DNA from: JAZQNC01 sp045536155
Lineage (GTDB): Bacteria > Bacillota > Clostridia > Oscillospirales > CAG-272
Reading direction: 5' to 3'
DNA length: 22,652 nt
Assembly (NCBI GenBank): GCA_045536155.1
Contig: JAZSMZ010000005.1
Coordinates: forward strand, 1-22,652
Position 1 is the first letter of the stretch, and every line of letters begins with the position of its first letter. The notes below the pieces were generated by a model, which ran no database searches, had not been told where the DNA came from, and was given only the letters and a program-made list of their open reading frames with translations. This document shows, piece after piece, positions 13,945 to 22,109 of the stretch. The translations under genes were made by a program, and so were the position numbers.

Positions 13945-16900
13945 ATGAAAAAGAAGAACTTTTTACGCATGATATCGGCAATAATATGCACAACCTTGCT
14001 CTTGCCCGGTCTCATTTCATGTTCTGTTCAAGGAGAAAACTATTTGTCAAACAAAAAAAACGAATACAAGGTACCCTTAATCTTCAATGAAGGGAAAACG
14101 GATATCGGCAATGTCGGATATACGCCCTCATACAGCCGCGAAGACATTCCCGCCTCTCTTTCGGGCGCGTATATCAGCGCCGACAAGTCCGAGGGCGGTC
14201 TTTTGAAGCTTGACACCACCTTTACGGTAAAAACCGCAGGCGAATGTTCGGCAGAGGACGTTTTGAAATACATCGTATCCTCCCCCTCGATAAACTTTGG
14301 ATGCACCGAAAAGAGTGAGGGCGAATACACGCTCACTCCTTCGTCTGCCCTCAAGGAAAATACCGTTTACCGTCTGTCGGTAGGCATAGACAATCCCATT
14401 TCGTCGTTCGCTTTCCAGACCGAATCGGTTTTCTCTCTCGATTCGGCCTTCCCCGCAAACGATGCGCTCGACGTACCCGTCGACTGCGGAATCGAGCTTC
14501 GTTTTACCGAAGCAGTCGGTCACACTTTGAGTGAGATGGGCAAATATATATCGCTCTCCCCTTCGGTCAAAGGCGAATTTATGCTTTATCCCGACAAAAA
14601 GACCATTGTTTTTATACCAAAAAACAAGCTTTCGCTGAATACCGTGTATTATGTCACTATCTCGGGCGATATTACCGGTCAGAGCGGCCGCACGCTCGGC
14701 GAGGATATGACACTGCGTTTTCGCACATCGCCCAAAGAGGTCGATGAAAACGACGTGACCTACCGCTTTGACATCGGCACATCGATGCCCGTTTTTGCGC
14801 CCGGCGATTCGATGTATCTGACATACCGTCTCAACTACTACGCCAAAAATTCAAACGACATAAAGCACGGCGACGCCCGTGTAAAGGTCTACCGTTTCAG
14901 CGATGCAGACTCTGCTGTCTCTGCGATGAAGGACGCCATGGCAAACATAGTCGATCTCGCCCATTCGGGTGAAAAATACCTTTACGACACGAAAGCGCTC
15001 ACCTTGGTATATGACGAAAAGGTAACTCCCGTAAGCGAGCGAGACAGGTATTACAGCGACCGCTATGTATCCCTTCCCGCGCTCGACGAGGGCAGCTATC
15101 TCGTCTGTCTCACTCCCACCGCCTCGCTGGGAGATATGAAGATGAGCGGCGAGCTGCAGGCCTTCGTTTCGGTATCCGACTATACCGTTTACACCGAAAG
15201 TTCGGGAAACACTCTTATCTGGATCAACTCGGTTTCGGGCAGATCGGTCGAAAACATTGATATAAGAGCATCTCTTTTCACTTCTCCCGACGGCTGGGAC
15301 GTTGAAAACACCGAAAGCGCGTATACCGAAATTGAGACAAAGACCGACAGCGCCGGAATTGCGCATCTTATAACATCCGACTTTCCCGATGCCAACCGCA
15401 CCTTTGTAATCGTGGACAATTCGCTTGTTTTATGCCTTTCCTCGCTCAACCGCGATATTAACAGACCTCGGTATGCTTCTTTTATCTACACCGACCGTGA
15501 AACGTATTTTTCAAGCGACCGCGTGAACTTCTCGGGAATGATATCCCCCGTCTTTGAGGACACCGCCATACCCGAACACCTTTATCTTACCACCTCGCTT
15601 TCGCCGACAAAGCAGGAGATAAAAGTCAATCCCGACGGCAGCTTTGAAGGAAGCTTTTCATACGAAGACTACGTTGCCTACTACCGAAGCGGTATTCATA
15701 TGAATTTCACCGACGAAAACGGCATCAGCGTAGCATCGAAATACGTTTACGTTACCGCCGAAGAAAAGCCGGTATACACCGCATCGCTTTCCTTTGACCG
15801 TATGTTTTACGAATTCGGAGACACTGGTACTCTGACCCTCAATGCCTCCTTCTTCGACGGCACCCCCGCTCCCGGTCTGTCCTTTTCCGTCTACTGCGAC
15901 GAATTCCTTAAAAAGACGTTCAGCGGTGTGACCGACGAAAACGGACAGATAGTTATCCCCTTCGTTTGCGCAGCGATCAGAATACACTCGACATCGCCTT
16001 CGACAGTCTACGCCTCGGCCCACCTCACGGGATACGAAAACGTATCGCTCGACACGAGTGCCGACACCGTTTATTTCCAGAGCAAATACTACCTGAGATC
16101 TGTCTATGAAGGCGAGAGCGTCAGCGTGCTTTTAAACGAGTTTGACACATCGAACCTTTTGACCGAAGACGACCTTTCGTGGCGCGTTTTCCCCGAAAAC
16201 TGCATCGGAGATCCTGCCGACGGAAAGGTGACCGCAATACTCAAAAAGATAACCTATATAAAAACCGAAAACTCTTCGCAGTACAATCCGATAACCAAAA
16301 AGACAGAAAAGACCTACTATTACCGAAGTGTTGAAAGCACCGTTTCTTCTAAGGTTTACAGCTTTGAAAACGGAAAGATCACCCTCCCCTGTCTTGAGCG
16401 CGAAAACGACTGCAGCTATTTCTACGAAATATCCTACTACGACGCTCAGAATTCCGCCACCGTAAAGCTCCACTCGAGCGCGGTAAAAAATCAGAGCAAC
16501 TACCATCTCAACATCGGCGGAGACTACTACCGCCTCGAATCGTCGCATGAGGGAAGCGGATTTGTCAAAAACGGCGAGAGTGTGGAATACACCTTAAAAT
16601 ACGGTCTTGACGCTATAAGCGACAAAAAGATCATTCACACAGTTTATACCGCAAAGGACGGCGGCATATACGAATGTGCTGTTACAAACGGTTCTTTTAA
16701 GGTTTTATACAATCCCGATTTCATTTTCGGAGTACGCATAAAGGCCGCCGTTTTCGACGGACGGAAGGTGCAGACAGTTTATCTCGATGCGCCCGGCTAC
16801 GACTACGAAAGCGAAAACCTGCTTGATATTACCGTCAGCCCCGACTCTGACACATTTAAGCTGGGCGAGGAGTGCACAGTAAGCATTACCGCGCGCACCG

Positions 16901-19164
16901 CCGACGGTAAAGCGGCATCGGGAGCGAAGATAAAAGTGGGAATCGTTGACGAAGCCTGCTTTGCTCTGGGAGATCAGGAGCTTAACGCACTGCGCGACTT
17001 TTTCGAGCTGTATATCCCCTCTCCAGCGATAAACAGCCGTTTTGACTGCTTTAACTACTCGGCAGGCTACTACTATTATTCGGCAAACGGCATGATGAAG
17101 GACGATCTTACGGTGGAAACCGAATCGGCCGACGAAGCCATGCCCGAAGAGACGGGCAAGGGTCAGAATCGCGCAGAGGGCGATTTCGACAAAGTCACTC
17201 TGCGCGAATACTTTGCCGACAATCCCTTATTCGAATCGGTAACTCTCGACCGATCGGGCCGTGCAACCATAAAATTCAAAATCCCCGACAACATCACCGA
17301 ATGGCGCATCAGCGCTGTCGGATACACTGCCGAAAGCTCGGCGGACGAAGTTTGCGTGGGCAGCACCACAAGCTCACTTATTGCAACTCTCCCCTTCTTT
17401 TTGAACGTATCCCTTTCGGATACCTACGTCGTCGGCGACGATATTTCGGCTAATGTGCGCGTCTACGGCAGCGGTGTTACGGCGGGTAATAAGGTATCAT
17501 ATCTTGCCGCTCTTACCGACTACGACGGAAATATTATTGACGAAATGACCGTCGAAGGCCTTTGCGGAGAATACAGCCACATCATACTCGACAAATGCGA
17601 CGCGGGCAGCTACTGTCTTACAGTAAAAGCCATCTCGGGCGAATACTCCGACGGCGTCAAGCTTCCCTTCAACGTCGCGCCCGACGGCATCAGCATGACG
17701 GTCAACCGCACGCTTGGCATTGATGAGCTTTCTTCCGTTTCTCCCACTCTCTACCCCGTATACCTCACCTTCGTCAATCCCGCATACTCCGATTACCTCG
17801 ACATTGTCGGATATATCCTTTCGCAAAGCTGCAACCGCACCGATGCTCTCGCCGCGAGATACGTCGCCGAAATGGCACACGATGCCATATTCGGCACCGG
17901 CAAGTGGAACCAAAAGCAGCTTGACGAGATCAAGAAAACGGTGTCATCCTATTCTTCAAACGGACTAATTCCTCTCATGTCCTATTCCGAGGGCGACATC
18001 GTACTGACGGCCAAGATCGCGGCAATATCCCCCGAGCTTATCTCGGCAAACGGCAAGACCATGCTCATATCGATATGCGACGAGATGATCCGCGAGCACA
18101 GCTATCAGAGCGATGTTGAGCTGTCGGCTTGCCTTTTGACGCTTGCCGCTCTCGGCGAGCCCGTACTGCGCGACATTCTCACCTTTGCATCCTACGAGCT
18201 GTCGCTCGAAGCAAAGCTGTACCTCTCATTTGCACTGGCTATTATTGGCGACTACTCCTCGGCAAGTGAGCTGTACTCACTTGCGCTGGACGGCATAATC
18301 GTCGACGACGGCGACGTTTACGTCGCTGCCGCAAGCACCGAAGAATCGATACGTCTTACCGCCCTCGCCCTTATGAGTGCATCATATATTGATTCCTCCC
18401 GTGCGCTCGGTATGGCGAAACATATCATGTCGCGTCAGTCTTCACTCGATCTCTACACCCTCGAAATGGCATCCTACGTCAAATGCTTCTACCCCGTGGG
18501 AGCTGCCGAGGTGACTTTCGAATACTCGGTCGACGGCGGCGATTTTGAAAAGATCAGCTTGAAAGCCTCCGAAGGCTGCGGACTATGCCTCGGCAAGGCG
18601 GCATTCGAATCGCTGAAGGTGAGATCTGATGATGATATTATCGTCAAAACGAGCTACCTAGGCTCGGTAAGCGAAGCGCTCGCCGAAAACGGCAAAGACG
18701 AAAAGGCGACGCTTAAAAAGACGATCGAACCTTACGATCTTTCCCGCGGTCTTTACAAGGTGACCATTTCTTACACCGTCACCTTCGATTCAAATCATTT
18801 AAATTACACCCTTTTTGACCGAATCCCCTCGGGTGCCCGCTATTACGGCGCATATCAGGAGAAGGCCAACGGATCCGATACCGACAAATACTCTTACGCA
18901 TATCTCTCAAATGACGATTCCCAGATGATGCACGGATATATCGGCATGTACAATCCCACCGAAAAGTACATTTCGGGCAGAACCGAGAGAAGTGTTTCGG
19001 GCAACGTAAGCTACCTCATCCGCGCCGCAGGCGCAGGTGAATTTGCCGTCAGCCCCGCAATAATGCAAAACAGCACTAACGGAAACTACGCGCTGAGCGA
19101 AGGCGGAAGAGTTATTATCGGCGAGAATATTTCCGATGTATGGAAGATCGAAATGAAAAAATGA
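13945..19164 (+). CDS. Alpha-2-macroglobulin-like giant lipoprotein without thioester
   Basis: The frame is open from 13867, but the ATG at 13945 is the start: GAGGT lies 6 bases before it, and the product then begins with a lipoprotein signal ending in LISC (C26 lipidated). The mature 1,714 residues are therefore anchored outside the cytoplasmic membrane. A Big_5-like Ig domain (about 165-263, PVDCGIELRFTEAV) is followed by macroglobulin-type beta domains. One has YTDRETYFSSDRVNF near 514, where family members have a DRxxYrPGdxV strand. IVDEACFAL (1000-1008) and REYFADN / PDNITEWRISAVGY (1087-1128) are the A2M hallmark segments. In the helical domain the position of the GCxEQ thioester reads QSCNRTD (C1296), so no thioester can form. 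A2M proteins trap or regulate proteases. No penicillin-binding protein partner gene is next to it. Confidence 0.85.
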   Translation: MKKKNFLRMISAIICTTLLLPGLISCSVQGENYLSNKKNEYKVPLIFNEGKTDIGNVGYTPSYSREDIPASLSGAYISADKSEGGLLKLDTTFTVKTAGECSAEDVLKYIVSSPSINFGCTEKSEGEYTLTPSSALKENTVYRLSVGIDNPISSFAFQTESVFSLDSAFPANDALDVPVDCGIELRFTEAVGHTLSEMGKYISLSPSVKGEFMLYPDKKTIVFIPKNKLSLNTVYYVTISGDITGQSGRTLGEDMTLRFRTSPKEVDENDVTYRFDIGTSMPVFAPGDSMYLTYRLNYYAKNSNDIKHGDARVKVYRFSDADSAVSAMKDAMANIVDLAHSGEKYLYDTKALTLVYDEKVTPVSERDRYYSDRYVSLPALDEGSYLVCLTPTASLGDMKMSGELQAFVSVSDYTVYTESSGNTLIWINSVSGRSVENIDIRASLFTSPDGWDVENTESAYTEIETKTDSAGIAHLITSDFPDANRTFVIVDNSLVLCLSSLNRDINRPRYASFIYTDRETYFSSDRVNFSGMISPVFEDTAIPEHLYLTTSLSPTKQEIKVNPDGSFEGSFSYEDYVAYYRSGIHMNFTDENGISVASKYVYVTAEEKPVYTASLSFDRMFYEFGDTGTLTLNASFFDGTPAPGLSFSVYCDEFLKKTFSGVTDENGQIVIPFVCAAIRIHSTSPSTVYASAHLTGYENVSLDTSADTVYFQSKYYLRSVYEGESVSVLLNEFDTSNLLTEDDLSWRVFPENCIGDPADGKVTAILKKITYIKTENSSQYNPITKKTEKTYYYRSVESTVSSKVYSFENGKITLPCLERENDCSYFYEISYYDAQNSATVKLHSSAVKNQSNYHLNIGGDYYRLESSHEGSGFVKNGESVEYTLKYGLDAISDKKIIHTVYTAKDGGIYECAVTNGSFKVLYNPDFIFGVRIKAAVFDGRKVQTVYLDAPGYDYESENLLDITVSPDSDTFKLGEECTVSITARTADGKAASGAKIKVGIVDEACFALGDQELNALRDFFELYIPSPAINSRFDCFNYSAGYYYYSANGMMKDDLTVETESADEAMPEETGKGQNRAEGDFDKVTLREYFADNPLFESVTLDRSGRATIKFKIPDNITEWRISAVGYTAESSADEVCVGSTTSSLIATLPFFLNVSLSDTYVVGDDISANVRVYGSGVTAGNKVSYLAALTDYDGNIIDEMTVEGLCGEYSHIILDKCDAGSYCLTVKAISGEYSDGVKLPFNVAPDGISMTVNRTLGIDELSSVSPTLYPVYLTFVNPAYSDYLDIVGYILSQSCNRTDALAARYVAEMAHDAIFGTGKWNQKQLDEIKKTVSSYSSNGLIPLMSYSEGDIVLTAKIAAISPELISANGKTMLISICDEMIREHSYQSDVELSACLLTLAALGEPVLRDILTFASYELSLEAKLYLSFALAIIGDYSSASELYSLALDGIIVDDGDVYVAAASTEESIRLTALALMSASYIDSSRALGMAKHIMSRQSSLDLYTLEMASYVKCFYPVGAAEVTFEYSVDGGDFEKISLKASEGCGLCLGKAAFESLKVRSDDDIIVKTSYLGSVSEALAENGKDEKATLKKTIEPYDLSRGLYKVTISYTVTFDSNHLNYTLFDRIPSGARYYGAYQEKANGSDTDKYSYAYLSNDDSQMMHGYIGMYNPTEKYISGRTERSVSGNVSYLIRAAGAGEFAVSPAIMQNSTNGNYALSEGGRVIIGENISDVWKIEMKK

Positions 19165-19196
19165 CGCTGAAGGATATGACAAAGGAGCAAAATAAC

Positions 19197-19559
19197 ATGG
19201 ATCAGACAAAAAAGGAAAATATAAAGACCATTGCAATTCTGGCAACCCCGCTTTTGCTGTTTGTAATATTGTTTATTCCGTATCAAATGGCAAACAGCGC
19301 ATTTATTGTCGACATCTTTGGCTGCGGATGCCCCAAGAGCGATGAATACGGAAACATAATTCACTCGTATTTTAACGCCAACGATTTCACCGCGCTGTTC
19401 TGGTTGTTTATCTCAATGTGCGCAACCGTCATTTCCGCATTTTTATCCAAAAGAATACCCAAAAGCAAAATGTGGCTGAGAATTGTATACGTTGTATGCA
19501 TACTCATTCTGTCACTTTTGATAAGCTATGACTTTTATCAGCTGATGATGTGGAACTGA
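19197..19559 (+). CDS. Small three-helix membrane protein
   Basis: The frame is open from 19140 within the end of the preceding gene, but AAAGGAG at 19181-19187 places the start at the ATG at 19197, 33 bases after the stop of the A2M-like gene. The 120-residue product has three hydrophobic segments (IAILATPLLLFVILFIPY, TALFWLFISMCATVISAF, IVYVVCILILSLLISYDF) and a short external loop with FGCGCPKSDEYG. I do not recognise a family. The close spacing and shared strand suggest co-transcription with the A2M-like lipoprotein. Confidence 0.75.
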   Translation: MDQTKKENIKTIAILATPLLLFVILFIPYQMANSAFIVDIFGCGCPKSDEYGNIIHSYFNANDFTALFWLFISMCATVISAFLSKRIPKSKMWLRIVYVVCILILSLLISYDFYQLMMWN

Positions 19560-19585
19560 CCGTTATTTACCTCGCTAAAATACTT

Positions 19586-19621
19586 CCCCGCAAGGTTTTG
19601 CCTTACGGGGCAGTGTTTTTT
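19586..19621. terminator. Convergent terminator
   Basis: CCCCGCAAGG (19586-19595) and CCTTACGGGG (19601-19610) form a 10-base stem with one C-A mismatch and a TTTTG loop, followed by CAGTGTTTTTT. On the minus side it is followed by AAGTATTTTA. It overlaps the stop codon of the minus-strand zinc-ribbon gene by two bases. Confidence 0.8.
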
Positions 19622-20021
19622 AAAGCCGGATATTCGTTTCAAATCTGTTTTTGCATTTGGGGCAATTTACCGTGTGCTTTCCTATAACTCTTTTAACGCG
19701 CAGCGTTGCTTTGCAGCCCGGGCATTTTATATATCTGTGTGTCTTTATTTCGCAAAACTTCTGCTTTTGAAATTTGAAAAAATCCTTTAACTTATTGCGG
19801 CATTTCAGATACGCGCGGTTTTCGGCATCCCTCTTTTGAAGATTGCGGGAAAATACCCGATAAAAGAAAGCGATGGACGGTATGAACTGTACGGCGCTTA
19901 AAATATAGCTGTCGACAAAGATGCTCAAAACCGAAAGCACGAACCAAACACCCAAAAGAAATCTGCCAAGCTCGTCAACTCCGCGCCGTCCGTACATGAA
20001 TCGCATTATCTTTTGACGCAT
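19620..20021 (-). CDS. Membrane protein with C-terminal zinc ribbon
   Basis: The 133-residue product starts MRQKIMRFMYGRRGVDELGRF, has two closely spaced hydrophobic segments (about 22-54), a basic helical linker (58-92), and a zinc ribbon with YIKCPGC and NCPKCKNRF (two CxxC pairs about 17 residues apart). Many Clostridia carry short proteins of this layout beginning MRQKIxRFMxGRxGxDxL; their role is unknown. AGAGGG lies 8 bases before the ATG. A candidate promoter (TTGAAA, 16 bases, TATATA on the minus strand near 20050-20080) lies ahead. Confidence 0.82.
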   Translation of the reverse strand: MRQKIMRFMYGRRGVDELGRFLLGVWFVLSVLSIFVDSYILSAVQFIPSIAFFYRVFSRNLQKRDAENRAYLKCRNKLKDFFKFQKQKFCEIKTHRYIKCPGCKATLRVKRVIGKHTVNCPKCKNRFETNIRL

Positions 20022-20211
20022 AGATTTATCCCTCTTTCAAAATTGATCGTATATATATTATACCCTCAATATGTTTCAATTTCTGTATCTTTTTATATCA
20101 AAAATATTTTTTCTTATAAAAAACAAATAAATTAACTTTGTATTCACATTAATTGAGCAAAAATATTATATAATCACTACCGACATCTTTCCCCAAAAAG
20201 GAGCAAAAACA

Positions 20212-21042
20212 ATGTCCAAAACACTGTATATTTCCGATCTCGACGGTACTCTTCTTTTACCGGATGCGACCGTTTCCGAGTACACCGTAAACACGATCAA
20301 CCGTCTTATCGACAACGGACTCAATTTTTCGGTTGCAACTGCGCGTACCGCCGCCACCTGCGACCGTTTACTCGGCGACATCAGGCTGAATATTCCGATA
20401 ATACTGATGAACGGTGTTATCGTTTACGATTTTAAAACAAAAAAATGCATAAACAAGGCCCTTCTTTCCGAAGATGCCAAAAACAAGGTCATCGATTCGC
20501 TGAACCGCCTCGGACTTTCCGCCTTTATGTACGGACTTGAAAAGGATACTCTCATGACCTACTACGACAGAATCACAAGCTCTGCCATGCAGGATTTTAT
20601 TGACGAGAGGGTGCAAAACTACGGCAAAAAATTCACCCGTCTCGACGATCTGAGAGCGGCATCATCCGACATCATCTATTTTTGCTGTCTTGACTGCAAA
20701 GAAAACATCGAGAGGCTGTATGGCGAGATATCGGATATCGAGGGACTGCGCGTCGAAAAATATCCCGACATCTACTCGAAGGACCGGAGCTGGTATATGG
20801 AGATATTCTCCGAAAAGGCCTCGAAGAAAAGCGCGCTCGAATACCTCAAGGCGTATTGCGGCTTTGACTACGTTGTCTGCTTCGGCGACAACTTAAACGA
20901 CCTTCCCATGTATGAAGCAAGCGACAAAAAGATCGCAATGCTCAATGCAAACGAAGCGGTCAAACAAAAGGCAGACGAGATCATCGGATCAAACGAGGAC
21001 AGCGGAGTGGCAAGATGGCTTTGCGAAAATGCCATGCTGTAA
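20212..21042 (+). CDS. HAD-superfamily phosphatase, Cof type
   Basis: The 276-residue product has motif I ISDLDGTLL (7-15; nucleophile D9, acid/base D11), motif II in VATAR (41-45, T43), a lysine in KASKKSAL (202-209) and motif IV FGDNLND (224-230). The large C2-type cap between residues 80 and 190 places it in the Cof/YidA branch, which acts on sugar phosphates, flavin mononucleotide and similar small phosphates; the substrate is not set by the sequence. AAGGAG precedes the ATG. A TATAAT at 20169-20174 is a likely -10 box, without a clear -35. The next gene starts 31 bases downstream on the same strand. Confidence 0.9.
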   Translation: MSKTLYISDLDGTLLLPDATVSEYTVNTINRLIDNGLNFSVATARTAATCDRLLGDIRLNIPIILMNGVIVYDFKTKKCINKALLSEDAKNKVIDSLNRLGLSAFMYGLEKDTLMTYYDRITSSAMQDFIDERVQNYGKKFTRLDDLRAASSDIIYFCCLDCKENIERLYGEISDIEGLRVEKYPDIYSKDRSWYMEIFSEKASKKSALEYLKAYCGFDYVVCFGDNLNDLPMYEASDKKIAMLNANEAVKQKADEIIGSNEDSGVARWLCENAML

Positions 21043-21073
21043 TCACCGTTCGGGTAAAAAGGAGGACAAACGT

Positions 21074-21742
21074 GTGAAAAACAAGCTGCTTTCATTACTT
21101 TTTGTCATTTTTACGGTACTCTTTATCATCAGCGCTTCAATAGCGCTGCCGATCTACATACGTCCCTTTTACTATGCTCATATTGAGCCTTACAATTTAG
21201 TCGAGCGCACGGGAAGATCGGCAGAAGATATTCGGGATGCCTACGACGAGGTGCTCGATTATCTGACGCTTCCGAACAAGGAATTCGGCAGTGGAGTATT
21301 TGAATACTCCGAGGAGGGAAAGAGCCATTTTGCCGACTGCAAAATTCTCTTTACCCTGGACACCGCCCTTCTTTTGATATCTTTTGCGGCGATCGCCGTT
21401 CTTGCTATTCTGGCGGCGAAGGGAGTATTCAAGATGTGCCGACCGTTCGGCTCGCACATTCTTTTGACGTGCGGCGCACTACCCTTCGTGATATTTGCCG
21501 CTATTGCGGCTGTTGCTTCGATAGATTTCGACACCACCTTTATTATCTTTCACAAGATCTTTTTTCCCGGCAAAGAAAACTGGATGTTCAACCCGTACAC
21601 CGACGAGATAATCGTCGCCCTTCCCCAGGCGTTTTTCGCAAACTGCGCGATTTTTATCGCATCATCGATAATAGTGATATCGCTCGCTTGCGTGATTTTT
21701 GGCTTGATAGAGATGCAAAAAACCAAAAATAACGAAAAATAA
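21074..21742 (+). CDS. DUF1461/TIGR01906-family integral membrane protein
   Basis: The frame is open from 20912 inside the HAD gene, but GGAGG (21061-21065) sets the start at the GTG at 21074, giving VKNKLLSLLFVIF as the first membrane helix. The 222-residue product has four to five membrane segments and the family hallmarks: VLDYLTLPNKEF with EEGKSHFADCKILF after it, and FHKIFFPGKENWMFNPYTDEIIVALPQAFF-like residues near the end (FH, GxxNWxF, LP, FF). The function of the family is unknown. It is frequently found beside HAD phosphatases in Firmicutes, as here, which supports a shared operon and perhaps a common process. Confidence 0.85.
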   Translation: MKNKLLSLLFVIFTVLFIISASIALPIYIRPFYYAHIEPYNLVERTGRSAEDIRDAYDEVLDYLTLPNKEFGSGVFEYSEEGKSHFADCKILFTLDTALLLISFAAIAVLAILAAKGVFKMCRPFGSHILLTCGALPFVIFAAIAAVASIDFDTTFIIFHKIFFPGKENWMFNPYTDEIIVALPQAFFANCAIFIASSIIVISLACVIFGLIEMQKTKNNEK

Positions 21743-21840
21743 CGCGATATTTGATAAAAAATAAAAAACGGTCTGTCAAAATGGGCTTACGCTTAAGGAC
21801 AGTTTTTGAACTAAAAAAGAATATCTTATTTGCTGACAAA

Positions 21841-21867
21841 TAAAAAACCACCGTAAGTGTTCGGTGG
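21841..21867 (-). terminator. Terminator for the minus-strand transcript from the right edge
   Basis: CCACCG (21848-21853) and CGGTGG (21862-21867) form a stem with an 8-base loop. On the minus strand it is followed by TTTTTTATTTG, so it would end transcripts of the HemN-like gene and the small reading frame behind it. Confidence 0.7.
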
Positions 21868-21899
21868 CCGCAAAACAGTAATATGCGAATTTCTTGAAA

Positions 21900-21937
21900 C
21901 AGGCATGATTTAGATCATGCCTGTTCCGTTTTTATCA
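21900..21937 (+). terminator. Plus-strand terminator hairpin
   Basis: A 10-bp perfect stem (CAGGCATGAT at 21900-21909, ATCATGCCTG at 21914-21923) with a TTAG loop is followed by TTCCGTTTTTATC. It can end the HAD/DUF1461 transcript. Its right arm contains the last codons and stop of the 51-aa minus-strand reading frame. Confidence 0.75.
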
Positions 21938-22070
21938 CGGGAATGTAGCCAACAAGGTTATGTTCGATATGTACCTTCTGCTTGCGTTTACCGCCGGACC
22001 TGTCGAGTATAAACTCTGAGATTTTTTGCAAAATCCGGCTTTGCCGACTTTTCGGATTATTGGCGCTCAT
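21915..22070 (-). CDS. Small 51-aa reading frame, possibly a recombinase C-terminal relic
   Basis: A minus-strand ATG at 22068-22070 with GGAG five bases upstream opens a 51-codon frame ending TGA at 21915-21917. The product is basic, with SRQSRILQKISEFILDR, then SGGKRKQKVHIEHNLVGYIP. The second half has the rhythm of the C-terminal tail (DUF4368) of large serine recombinases, where a basic KRxQ-type turn leads into a strand ending in xFIG; this is a visual resemblance only. It lies in the same frame as the preceding HemN-like gene, 13 codons after that gene's TAA stop. It may be a real small protein, a relic of a mobile element, or chance. Confidence 0.4.
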   Translation of the reverse strand: MSANNPKSRQSRILQKISEFILDRSGGKRKQKVHIEHNLVGYIPVIKTEQA

Positions 22071-22109
22071 GCGATCTCCGGTATCTGCCAAAGTGGTTTC
22101 ACAATCCTT

